A DNA stretch of 6,820 nucleotides from Actinomycetota bacterium (GCA_026392775.1 JAPLBK010000095.1:1-6820), one strand, 5' to 3'. Counted from the stretch's first letter, positions 1 through 6,095 are shown. Numbers and translations: made by a program. Notes: a model not told the origin generated them from the letters alone.

Positions 1-32
1 CGACCCAGTACCTTTAGCCCTACGCACCACAT

Positions 33-106
33 GCGGGTGTAGCTCAATGGTAGAGCCCCAGCCTTCCAAGCTGGCCATGCCGGTTCGATCCCGGTCACCC
101 GCTCCA
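33..106 (+). tRNA. tRNA-Gly, anticodon UCC, with encoded CCA
   Basis: The full cloverleaf can be folded by hand. The 7-bp acceptor stem GCGGGTG/CACCCGC (33-39 with 96-102) is perfect. The D arm GCTC/GAGC (42-45, 53-56) is intact. The anticodon stem CCAGC/GCTGG (58-62, 70-74) closes the loop CTTCCAA with anticodon TCC at 65-67, which reads glycine GGA and, through wobble, other GGN codons. The T arm (79-95) has a TTCGATC loop and one G-T pair. The discriminator is T103 and CCA is encoded at 104-106. Only 32 bases precede it in the window; TACCTT at 9-14 could be a -10 element but this is weak. The collagen-like gene on the opposite strand ends five bases downstream and no terminator lies between the two. 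Confidence 0.98.
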
Positions 107-111
107 CGTAA

Positions 112-1257
112 TTATCCGATGGAACCGACCTTAGTTATTAGCGCGGCACCGCTGAAAGTAAGAATTGCTGTCGAAATAGAACTATTCATATCTAGTACTC
201 GCACATGTAGAAGATTGCTAGTGGCAACGGAAGTTATTGTCCCCATTATTAGAAATTGAATATGACGGCCAAACGCTCCATTTACAAGGTTTGTCGTATC
301 AGTCGAAAAGATTTGAGAATGAAATGCAGTTGAACTTCCAACTGATGCAATCTCAAGACCGATTGAAAGATTTGAAGGATTAGGACCAGAAAAGGTGCCA
401 TCTAAAATAATTTGGAAAATAAAAGAACCATTCTCCGTAGCACTTCCGAAATTCACCCAAACACTTTCACCAAGAACAGAGGCACTCGAGAGGGAGAATG
501 GGGTCAGCGTCACCCACTGCGCACTAGAAATCCCCGCAGCCCCCGCACTACCCGTAGCGCCGGTTCCTCCAGTAGCACCAGAACTTCCTGTTAACCCAGT
601 ATCTCCCTTAACTCCTTGTGATCCTGTGGCACCTGTTAACCCAGTATCACCTTTACTTCCATTTGTTCCATTTGTACCTGCTGTACCTGTGTCACCTTTA
701 ACTCCTGCTGTTCCATTTGTTCCTGCACTTCCTGCTAAACCTGTCGCTCCAGTTTCTCCCTTAGCACCAGTTGCACCTACAGAGCCTGTGGCACCTGTGT
801 AACCAGTTGATCCAGTTGCACCCGTTAAACCTGTAGCACCCTTTGCACCATCGGCACCTTTTGCTCCATCAGCACCCTTTATCCCATCTATTCCGTTAGT
901 TCCATTAGAACCGCTTAATCCTTGTTCTCCTGTGTTTCCCTTAGCTCCATCAATACCAGCAGCTGGTATAACTACTTCCTTTGTGTCAGCAATTCGCAAT
1001 GTTGTTGCTAACTTCCACACCCCTTTTATTTTGGGTCCATAGAGATTTGCATTCTTAATATCAATATAGAAATCACCATCTATGCCTGCTGTTTTTATTG
1101 GAATTCCGCTGCCACTTAAAATCGTGTTAGGTATTGATGTTGAAGATCGTCCAGCTTCTTTAATAACAAGTGAAGTCTTGCCCGCGGGAAGTGCTTGTGG
1201 ACTACTGATTAATGTTGTGATCAAAGCTAATGCGATGAGGGTTGTTTTGGTTTTCAT
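112..1257 (-). CDS. Secreted collagen-like protein, 381 aa, proline-free Gly-X-Y domain
   Basis: The product has three parts after an export signal. Residues 1-25 form a signal peptide: K2 and K4, a hydrophobic core LIALALITTLI, and likely cleavage near the ALPA at 22-25. Residues 26-100 form an N-terminal region containing GDFYIDIKNANLYGPK (61-76), a motif I recall from other bacterial collagen-like proteins. Residues 101-244 are 48 perfect Gly-X-Y triplets without interruption and without proline. Thr occupies Y in 19 triplets, Lys in 8, and four KGD/KGE pairs could form the interchain salt bridges known to stabilise bacterial collagens. Residues 245-381 look beta-rich and could be a trimerising head. 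There is no LPXTG motif or C-terminal membrane anchor, so release or non-covalent surface attachment is inferred. The ATG at 1257 was chosen because it starts the signal peptide and has AGGA a few bases upstream; the frame stays open to a TTG at 1407 but that extension is not protein-like. Structural or adhesive role is inferred, not shown. Confidence 0.88.
   Translation of the reverse strand: MKTKTTLIALALITTLISSPQALPAGKTSLVIKEAGRSSTSIPNTILSGSGIPIKTAGIDGDFYIDIKNANLYGPKIKGVWKLATTLRIADTKEVVIPAAGIDGAKGNTGEQGLSGSNGTNGIDGIKGADGAKGADGAKGATGLTGATGSTGYTGATGSVGATGAKGETGATGLAGSAGTNGTAGVKGDTGTAGTNGTNGSKGDTGLTGATGSQGVKGDTGLTGSSGATGGTGATGSAGAAGISSAQWVTLTPFSLSSASVLGESVWVNFGSATENGSFIFQIILDGTFSGPNPSNLSIGLEIASVGSSTAFHSQIFSTDTTNLVNGAFGRHIQFLIMGTITSVATSNLLHVRVLDMNSSISTAILTFSGAALITKVGSIG
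526..957 (-). repeat. Collagen Gly-X-Y triplet repeat region (48 triplets)
   Basis: This DNA encodes the 48 contiguous Gly-X-Y triplets, so it has a 9-base periodicity with GGN codons at every third codon. The most common triplets are GAT, GLT, GAK, GDT and GTN. The block GAD-GAK is tandemly duplicated (residues 128-139). The complementary strand is open for much of this stretch because the repeat reads as Pro/Val-rich coding, which is a by-product and not a gene. Confidence 0.9.
587..648. repeat. 17-base direct repeat, 45-base period, inside the collagen region
   Basis: CCTGTTAACCCAGTATC occurs at 587-603 and again at 632-648, identical at all 17 bases. The 45-base offset equals five collagen triplets, and both copies encode DTGLTG preceded by a VKG or SKG triplet. 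Exact DNA identity across degenerate codons suggests recent duplication of a five-triplet module rather than selection on the protein alone. Confidence 0.85.
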
Positions 1258-1379
1258 GAGAGTCCTGGTTTCTAGAGGTCTGGGAAAGTTCTGAGAACCA
1301 GTGTGAAACAGGTGAGTGTGTGACCAAATAGGGCGCCCCATGGCAGGTGTTGAACGTGGAGATTGGGTAGCCCTACAAA

Positions 1380-1407
1380 AGAATAAAAACTCACACAGAG
1401 TTCTCAA
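1380..1407 (-). promoter_or_regulatory. Candidate promoter of the collagen-like gene
   Basis: Read on the minus strand, TTGAGA (1407-1402, five of six matches to TTGACA) is followed after 16 bases by TATTCT (1385-1380, four of six matches to TATAAT and fitting the actinobacterial TANNNT pattern). Transcription would begin near 1373 and leave a leader of about 115 bases before the ATG at 1257. That is long for a compact genome and leaves room for post-transcriptional control. Assignment is by eye only. Confidence 0.4.
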
Positions 1408-1504
1408 GCTTACCTATTACTTTCTTGAACATATGGGAGTTAATTACGGATAGAAACGGTCCAAATCACTAACTTCTGATGAAGCTAGAAACCTCCTGAG
1501 GGTG

Positions 1505-1549
1505 AAAACCCGCCACATTGATGAGAATGTGGCGGGTTTTCTTTATCTT
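1505..1549 (+). terminator. Strong intrinsic terminator upstream of rpiB
   Basis: AAAACCCGCCACATT (1505-1519) pairs perfectly over 15 bp with AATGTGGCGGGTTTT (1526-1540) around the six-base loop GATGAG. The + strand continues TTTTCTTTATCTT, a good U-rich tail, whereas the minus strand runs into CACCCTC, so the signal is oriented for + transcripts. No +-strand protein gene lies upstream in this region; the nearest + gene is the tRNA more than 1.3 kb away. It may end a small RNA, act as an attenuator for rpiB, or be a tRNA terminator displaced by insertion of the collagen gene. Confidence 0.85.
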
Positions 1550-1575
1550 CAGAGCGTTAATGGCAAGATGGGCTT

Positions 1576-2031
1576 ATGAATATTCATATCGGTAGTGATC
1601 ACGCAGGCCTTGAGTTAAAGAGTGCACTTGTGGAATACCTTAAATCAAAGGGCCATAACGTCACCGATCACGGACCACATGAATATGACGCTTTAGATGA
1701 TTATCCTGATTTCTGTATTCCAGCGGCCATTGCAACTGTTAAAGATGCCGGTTCATTAGGCATTGTTTTGGGTGGCTCTGGTAACGGTGAACAGATTGCT
1801 GCCAACAAAGTTACAGGTGTGAGAGCGGCTTTAGCATGGAGCGTTGAAACCGCCCAGCTTGCAAAAGAGCACAACAATGCAAATATTGTTGGAATCGGCG
1901 GCCGTATGCATTCAATAGATCAGTGCAAGGCAATCATTGATGCTTTTATCGAAACACCATTTACTAACGATGAGCGTCACGTGCGCCGTATCAATAAGAT
2001 CTCTACTTACGAAAATACATCAAATCAGTAA
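1576..2031 (+). CDS. rpiB: Ribose-5-phosphate isomerase B
   Basis: This cytosolic enzyme interconverts ribose 5-phosphate and ribulose 5-phosphate in the non-oxidative pentose phosphate pathway. The 151-residue product belongs to the RpiB/LacAB family: GSDHAG at 6-11 for the N-terminal substrate-binding loop, and GGSGNGEQIAANK at 66-78. From family knowledge, E72 matches the catalytic base Glu75 of the M. tuberculosis enzyme and S68 matches its Ser71; this is the actinobacterial type that uses Glu instead of the Cys of the E. coli form. EHNNAN (98-103) and GIGGRMH (106-112) are typical, and the basic ERHVRRI near the C-terminus belongs to the phosphate-binding region. Length is normal. ATG at 1576 is the only start that gives the family N-terminus; the nearby ATGs at 1560 and 1568 are out of frame. 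No strong Shine-Dalgarno is visible. Its 3' end overlaps the convergent trmB by 29 bases. Confidence 0.97.
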   Translation: MNIHIGSDHAGLELKSALVEYLKSKGHNVTDHGPHEYDALDDYPDFCIPAAIATVKDAGSLGIVLGGSGNGEQIAANKVTGVRAALAWSVETAQLAKEHNNANIVGIGGRMHSIDQCKAIIDAFIETPFTNDERHVRRINKISTYENTSNQ

Positions 2032-2662
2032 CTTGGTGATCTTTATCGATCCCCTGACCTTCAAAACGCGTTACTGGGCGTGACTCAGGTTTTTCAATCA
2101 CTCCCCCAGTAAATAGGGCTGAGGCAGCAAAAACTTCCTGCATACTGATTGCATAGGGCACCCAGTCAGTTGCAATATGGATATAGCCACCTTTTTTTAA
2201 CTTTGGGTGAATAAGTGAAATAAATCCTTCTTTGACAATTCGCCGCTTATTGTGTTTCATCTTTGGCCAGGGATCTGGAAAATAGAGGTGGATTGCATCA
2301 AGTGATTCATCCTCAAACATATGGGGCAAAACGATATGAACATCATCTTCAATTACGCGCAGATTCTTTAAGTCATTTTCCACAATGCGGCCTAATAGTT
2401 TGCCAATGCCTGGTGGGTGCACATCAATGGCGATGTAGGCGTTATTGGGGTGATTTTTGGCGATGATGGCGGTGGCCTCCCCCATGCCAAAGCCGATCTC
2501 CATAATGATTTTTTCACTAGTGGGAAATATCTCTTTGAGATTTACTTTCTTTTCTTCAACGGCAATCCCATAGATAGCTTGTAGTTCATCTTTTGCAGCA
2601 CGTTGGGCCTGGGTAATGCGAGAGCCCCGGATGCTATAGCTACGTACCGAAGGGCGTTCCAT
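2003..2662 (-). CDS. trmB: tRNA (guanine-N7-)-methyltransferase
   Basis: TrmB transfers a methyl group from S-adenosylmethionine to N7 of guanosine 46 in the variable loop of many tRNAs. The 219-residue product shows the family signatures in order: EIGFGMGEAT (55-64), the SAM-binding motif I of the Rossmann fold; AIDVHPPGIGKLLGRI (78-93); FPDPWPKMKHNKRRIV (128-143), the hallmark catalytic/tRNA-binding PDPWPK motif; ATDWVPYA (164-171), holding the conserved TD; and RPVTRFEGQGIDKDHQVTDL (195-214) at the C-terminus. The N-terminal RSYSIRGSRITQAQRAA segment fits actinobacterial members. The ATG at 2662 has GTGAGG just upstream on the minus strand. Convergent with rpiB with overlapping 3' ends, and divergent from pepN across 66 bases. 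TAGGTT (2695-2690, minus strand) is a possible -10 element, unproven. Confidence 0.96.
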   Translation of the reverse strand: MERPSVRSYSIRGSRITQAQRAAKDELQAIYGIAVEEKKVNLKEIFPTSEKIIMEIGFGMGEATAIIAKNHPNNAYIAIDVHPPGIGKLLGRIVENDLKNLRVIEDDVHIVLPHMFEDESLDAIHLYFPDPWPKMKHNKRRIVKEGFISLIHPKLKKGGYIHIATDWVPYAISMQEVFAASALFTGGVIEKPESRPVTRFEGQGIDKDHQVTDLMYFRK

Positions 2663-2671
2663 GTCCTCACT

Positions 2672-2699
2672 CTGTCATGGTTGGATTGGAACCTACAAA
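2672..2699 (+). promoter_or_regulatory. Weak candidate pepN promoter
   Basis: CTGTCA (2672-2677) and TACAAA (2694-2699) are each four-of-six matches to the -35 and -10 consensus with a 16-base spacer, placing a start near 2706 just before the pepN ribosome binding site. The 66-base divergent spacer must hold promoters for both pepN and trmB, so some promoter is expected here, but this exact choice is tentative. Confidence 0.25.
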
Positions 2700-2715
2700 A
2701 GCGCCCCATCCATTA

Positions 2716-2722
2716 AGAGGAG
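2716..2722 (+). promoter_or_regulatory. Ribosome binding site deciding the pepN GTG start
   Basis: AGAGGAG (2716-2722) lies six bases before the GTG at 2729, ideal spacing. It supports initiation at this GTG; no ATG offers an equal context at the family N-terminus. Confidence 0.85.
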
Positions 2723-2728
2723 TTACAA

Positions 2729-5266
2729 GTGCCAGGTTTGAATTTGAGCCGTACTGAAGCTAAAGATCGTGCGGAGCATCTTTACGTCAACAGTTATGCA
2801 GTGACCCTGGATGTGACAAAGGGTGAAGAGACCTTCTATTCAAAGTCTGAAGTCTCTTTTACGTGCAATAAGCCTGGCTATTCAACCTTTATTGATGCAG
2901 TAGGACGCAGTGTCATAAGCGCCACTCTTAATGGCGCAGCAGTTGATGTTTCAAATTTTGATGGCGAAAGTATTTTCCTCACCAATTTAGCAGCTGAAAA
3001 CTCTCTAGTAATTGAACTCGAAGCTGAGTATTCAAAATCAGGTGAAGGTCTGCAGCGCTCAGTTGATCCAGCCGATGGTGAAGTTTATTTGTACTCACAA
3101 GGTGAGACTGCGTATATCCGCAATATGTTTGCCTGCTTTGATCAACCATCTCTTAAAGCTACTTTTACTCTCACAGTCACAACACCTGGTCATTGGGAAG
3201 CGGTTTCAAATAACCCGGTTGAGTCAAAAACAACTAAGGGTGAGCTGGTTGAATGGAAGTTCACAACAACTCCTAGAATTCCAACTTATCTGGATGCGCT
3301 CATCGCAGGGCCCTATTCATCTGTGCATGATGTTTATAAGGGTGAGAAAGAAATCCCTCTTGGAATCTATTGCCGTAAATCAATGATGCAATACTTAGAC
3401 CCAGAAGATATTTTTCTTGTTACCAAGCAGGGCTTTGAATACTTTGAAAAGGTATTTACTCTGGCATATCCATTTGAGAAATACGATCAAATCGCAGTTG
3501 TTGACTTCAACTTTGGTGCAATGGAAAACGCGGGTGCAGTCACATTCCGTGAAGAAGTTCTGGTCTTTCGCTCTCATATGCCGGAGAAGTCATACCTATC
3601 TCGCGCCAACGTCATCCTGCATGAAATGGCACATATGTGGTTCGGCGACATGGTCACCATGTCCTGGTGGGATGACCTATGGCTCAATGAATCATTTGCT
3701 GAATGGGCTTCTTACCTAGCTCTGACTGAGGCAACGAGATTTAACGGTGCTTGGACTGAGTTCAGTAGTGCACGTAAGAATGGGGCATATCGCCAAGATC
3801 AACTCTCAACTACCCACCCCATCATCGCCGACATGGTGGATTTGGAGGCCGTAAACGCTAACTTTGATGGCATTACTTATGCCAAGGGAGCATCAGTATT
3901 ACATCAACTTGTTGCACACGTTGGTAGACCACAATTTATTGCAGGTCTGCAAAAATATTTTGCTAAGCATGCTTGGGGTAATACAACACTCAATGACTTG
4001 TTAGTAGAACTTGAATCTGCTAGTGGCCGTAAGTTAGATGCTTGGGTAAATACCTGGCTACAGACTGCAGGCGTTAACACCTTGCGCCCGCAGCTAGAAA
4101 CTGATGGAGACACATACGCAAGCGTTGTCATCGCACAAGAAGCCCCATTAGTTCCAGCAGGTTCTAAAGAACTACGCCCTCACCGCCTTGCCGTTGGTCT
4201 TTATGACATTAGTGGGGATTCACTCAACTTACGCAAATCTGTTGAGCTAGATGTTACTGGTGCCAGCACGTTAGTAACAGAGCTTGCTGGGGAAAAGCTT
4301 GCTGATCTCTTGCTCATCAATGACCGTGATCTTTCCTATGCAAAACTGCGCTTTGATGATCGCTCTATTGCAACGCTGAAGAAATATCTAGGACGTTTAA
4401 ATGATCCGCTGGCCCGCGCACTTAGTTGGGCTGCAATTTGGGATATGCACCGCGATGCACAGATCTCTTCAGCAGATTTTATTGAAATAGCGTTATCTGG
4501 TTTAGCCGGAGAAAACGATGATGCCATCGTTAACATTGTTATTGGCCAGCTGGGCACATCTGTTGAAGCTTACGCCTCCGATGCCAATCGCAATAAGTAC
4601 CGCGAGCGCTTAGCTGCTGGATTCTGGAAACTTCTCCAAGCGAGTGCCCCAGCCAGCGACTTACAACTTCTCTATTCACGCGCTTTTGCCGCTAACGCCC
4701 ACACGCCAGAACAGATTAAAAATGTGCGTGGGATATTAAATGGTGAAATCAAAGGTCTGAAAGTTGATACAGATCGACGCTGGGACTTCCTGATTGCACT
4801 CACTGAGCGTGGGGCAACTACCCCAGCAGAGCTAGAAGCAGAGTTAGCAAGTGATAACACCACTTCCGGCAATCTTTTTTACCAAAGCGCAAAAGCTGCA
4901 ACACCGAATGCAGAAGCCAAAGCATATGCATTTAACACAGTGCTCAACCAAGATGCCCAAACTTCAGTTCGCTCTGCCTTAGTTGCCGGATTCCAGCGCC
5001 CTATTCAGCGCAAACTTTTGGAGCCATTCGTTGATCTCTACTTTGACAATTTACTTTCAGAGTGGGAATCAAAGTCTTATGAGGGAGCTGCCAAGTTCGT
5101 AACTGGACTGTATCCAAGCTGGATTATTACCCAGGCAACATTGGATAAAACCAATGCTTGGTTAAATGGTGTGGGCAAAGAGGCCCCTGCTGTGCTTCGC
5201 AAACTAGTCAAGGAATCACAGGATGGAATTATCCGCGCTTTGAAGGTTGCGGCTCTAGATAATTAG
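2729..5266 (+). CDS. pepN: Aminopeptidase N, M1 family zinc metallopeptidase
   Basis: This 845-residue cytosolic enzyme removes N-terminal amino acids from peptides in the last steps of protein turnover. The M1 signatures are complete. GAMEN at 263-267 binds the free amino terminus. HEMAH at 298-302 gives zinc ligands H298 and H302 and general base E299. NESFAEW at 320-326 supplies the third ligand E321 at the usual spacing. Y384 in GITYAKGAS fits the transition-state-stabilising tyrosine. The N-terminal beta domain carries FACFDQPSLKATF (134-146), typical of the family. From about residue 530 to the end the sequence is helical and resembles the ERAP1-like C-terminal domain of actinobacterial PepN; total length is close to that of the Streptomyces enzyme. 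No signal peptide is present. The GTG start is backed by a good ribosome binding site. The TAG stop overlaps the stop of the convergent small membrane protein gene by four bases. Confidence 0.97.
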   Translation: MPGLNLSRTEAKDRAEHLYVNSYAVTLDVTKGEETFYSKSEVSFTCNKPGYSTFIDAVGRSVISATLNGAAVDVSNFDGESIFLTNLAAENSLVIELEAEYSKSGEGLQRSVDPADGEVYLYSQGETAYIRNMFACFDQPSLKATFTLTVTTPGHWEAVSNNPVESKTTKGELVEWKFTTTPRIPTYLDALIAGPYSSVHDVYKGEKEIPLGIYCRKSMMQYLDPEDIFLVTKQGFEYFEKVFTLAYPFEKYDQIAVVDFNFGAMENAGAVTFREEVLVFRSHMPEKSYLSRANVILHEMAHMWFGDMVTMSWWDDLWLNESFAEWASYLALTEATRFNGAWTEFSSARKNGAYRQDQLSTTHPIIADMVDLEAVNANFDGITYAKGASVLHQLVAHVGRPQFIAGLQKYFAKHAWGNTTLNDLLVELESASGRKLDAWVNTWLQTAGVNTLRPQLETDGDTYASVVIAQEAPLVPAGSKELRPHRLAVGLYDISGDSLNLRKSVELDVTGASTLVTELAGEKLADLLLINDRDLSYAKLRFDDRSIATLKKYLGRLNDPLARALSWAAIWDMHRDAQISSADFIEIALSGLAGENDDAIVNIVIGQLGTSVEAYASDANRNKYRERLAAGFWKLLQASAPASDLQLLYSRAFAANAHTPEQIKNVRGILNGEIKGLKVDTDRRWDFLIALTERGATTPAELEAELASDNTTSGNLFYQSAKAATPNAEAKAYAFNTVLNQDAQTSVRSALVAGFQRPIQRKLLEPFVDLYFDNLLSEWESKSYEGAAKFVTGLYPSWIITQATLDKTNAWLNGVGKEAPAVLRKLVKESQDGIIRALKVAALDN

Positions 5267-5448
5267 TTGATTGAAGACACTGAAGATTGCGGTTTTTCTT
5301 TTCGCGGAGCTGATGCCAGCCACGAGAGAAATGCAATCAGTGCAAAGAGTCCAAGGGGAATAACCACAAAAGTAAATACGGTTTCGGCAACGCTCAATCC
5401 TGGGCCTGGGATATAGCCATCTTCAAGGGCGCTCATCAGTGATTGCAT
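5263..5448 (-). CDS. Small single-pass membrane protein, 61 aa, unknown function
   Basis: The product has an acidic, Pro/Gly-rich N-terminus (PGPGLS at 14-19), one strong hydrophobic segment at about 21-45, and a positively charged tail (RKEK at 49-52), which predicts N-out, C-in orientation. It is probably real: it starts 18 bases after the HNH gene on the same strand, the hydrophobic segment is well formed, and small proteins of this kind with a PGPGL-x-ET start and one helix are, from memory, frequent in actinobacteria, some near pepN. The function is not known to me; resemblance in size and layout to small accessory subunits of actinobacterial cytochrome oxidase is only a loose idea. No Shine-Dalgarno precedes M1 (5448) or the alternative M5 (5436), so translation may depend on coupling to the HNH gene. 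Its stop overlaps that of pepN. Confidence 0.75.
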   Translation of the reverse strand: MQSLMSALEDGYIPGPGLSVAETVFTFVVIPLGLFALIAFLSWLASAPRKEKPQSSVSSIN

Positions 5449-5466
5449 GGGTTAAGTGTAAATGCT

Positions 5467-5982
5467 TTAAGCAGTAGCTGCCACCACACCAAATGGCTCT
5501 AAGTACTGCAACCACCTGGAATTAGTTTGACCAGTTCCAAGGATTCTCCATGCTGCGCCAACTGGCTCGCGTGGAAGTTTGCGCAATCTCCAACCTATTT
5601 CTTTGAGCTGCTTATCTGCCTTTAAGTGATTGCACTTGTGACAAGCAGAAACTACGTTCTCCCAATTATGACCACCACCACGACTACGTGGAATGACGTG
5701 ATCAATGGATGTGGCAGGAGCGGTGCAATACACACAGCGTCCACCATCTCTGGCAAATATCGCCCGCCGAGATAGAGGGACTGCATGGCGGTAAGGAATG
5801 CGAACAAACTTGTTGAGGCGAATAACTGAGGGTAGATCTATCTCACCGCCAGAGAAATGCAGAACAGATCCAGACTCTTCAATCATTGTTGCTCTGTGAT
5901 TGAGGACAAGGATGAGGGCACGACGTTGCGTTATGACACCTAGTGGTTCATAGGTGGCATTGAGCACCAGCGTCCGAGACAT
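5467..5982 (-). CDS. HNH endonuclease family protein
   Basis: The 171-residue product belongs to the actinobacterial HNH proteins that begin with an NATYEPL segment. N-terminal LVLNATYEPLGV (5-16) precedes the nuclease core. CVYC (83-86) and CHKC (114-117) form the two CxxC zinc knuckles of the McrA-like HNH subfamily. DHVIPRSRGG (94-103) carries the catalytic H95, and N109 plus N118/H119 complete the beta-beta-alpha-metal motif, so a metal-dependent DNase activity is plausible. The true substrate of this family is unknown; despite the fold it is not part of a visible restriction system here, and it is a conserved chromosomal gene in many actinobacteria beside pepN and glbO. The ATG at 5982 has AGAGGA five bases upstream on the minus strand. 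It is likely the first gene of a two-gene unit with the small membrane protein and is divergent from the MscS-like gene across 113 bases. Confidence 0.93.
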   Translation of the reverse strand: MSRTLVLNATYEPLGVITQRRALILVLNHRATMIEESGSVLHFSGGEIDLPSVIRLNKFVRIPYRHAVPLSRRAIFARDGGRCVYCTAPATSIDHVIPRSRGGGHNWENVVSACHKCNHLKADKQLKEIGWRLRKLPREPVGAAWRILGTGQTNSRWLQYLEPFGVVAATA

Positions 5983-6080
5983 CGATTTCCTCTTTCTTCA
6001 CCTTAAGCAATTGGCTTATCTTGCCCCAAAACACCCGAGCGCGTGGGTATTTACTAGCGATATTTAGGTAAAGATTTGGA

Positions 6081-6086
6081 TAAAGT
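6081..6086 (+). promoter_or_regulatory. Candidate -10 element for a leaderless MscS-like transcript
   Basis: TAAAGT fits the actinobacterial TANNNT -10 pattern and ends nine bases before the ATG at 6096, so transcription would start at or within a few bases of the start codon. The absence of any Shine-Dalgarno upstream of this ATG agrees with a leaderless mRNA, common in actinobacteria. No clear -35 box is visible. Confidence 0.4.
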
Positions 6087-6095
6087 CTGACTTCT

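Larger units (their letters stand above)
1258..1575. other. 318-base intergenic region between collagen gene and rpiB
   Basis: This is the longest non-coding stretch in the window. From left to right it holds the probable 5' leader of the collagen gene (about 115 bases read leftward from around 1373), a candidate minus-strand promoter at 1380-1407, a stretch at 1408-1490 in which I recognise nothing certain, an anti-Shine-Dalgarno-like ACCTCCT at 1491-1497 on the + strand, and a strong +-strand intrinsic terminator at 1505-1549. The last 35 bases lead into rpiB. A +-strand small RNA starting somewhere around 1435-1460 and ending at the terminator is possible; TTGAAC at 1425-1430 could be a -35 element, but no convincing -10 follows. 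No conserved protein is readable here. Confidence 0.6.

Noticed and set aside
395..802. Open frame on the + strand, 135 codons, Pro/Val-rich
   Set aside because: It is the complement of the collagen repeat: GGN codons read backward as NCC, giving an artificial Pro-rich frame. No ribosome binding site or independent coding signal.
526..957. CRISPR or minisatellite array
   Set aside because: The periodicity is the 9-base collagen codon pattern within one frame, with no constant repeat and variable spacers, and no cas genes are present.
1288..1298. Palindrome GTTCTGAGAAC in the collagen leader as an operator
   Set aside because: Only five bases per arm, single copy, and well downstream of the candidate promoter; not enough to call a binding site.
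15..1376. Nine-base direct repeat TAGCCCTAC at 15-23 and 1368-1376 flanking tRNA and collagen gene, considered as insertion target duplication
   Set aside because: Several 9-mer repeats are expected by chance over 1.4 kb, and there are no terminal inverted repeats, transposase or integrase.
1258..1407. N-terminal extension of the collagen frame to a TTG at 1407
   Set aside because: The added 50 residues are not protein-like, cover the likely promoter, and would bury the signal peptide that starts at the ATG at 1257.
1258..1575. Second copy of the tRNA-Gly 3' end as an attachment site
   Set aside because: I searched by eye for GGTTCGATCCC and CACCCGCTCCA and found only weak partial matches such as AACCCGCCACA inside the terminator stem.
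5467..5982. HNH protein as part of a restriction or anti-phage defence island
   Set aside because: No methyltransferase, specificity subunit or other defence gene is adjacent, and this family is a conserved chromosomal gene in actinobacteria.
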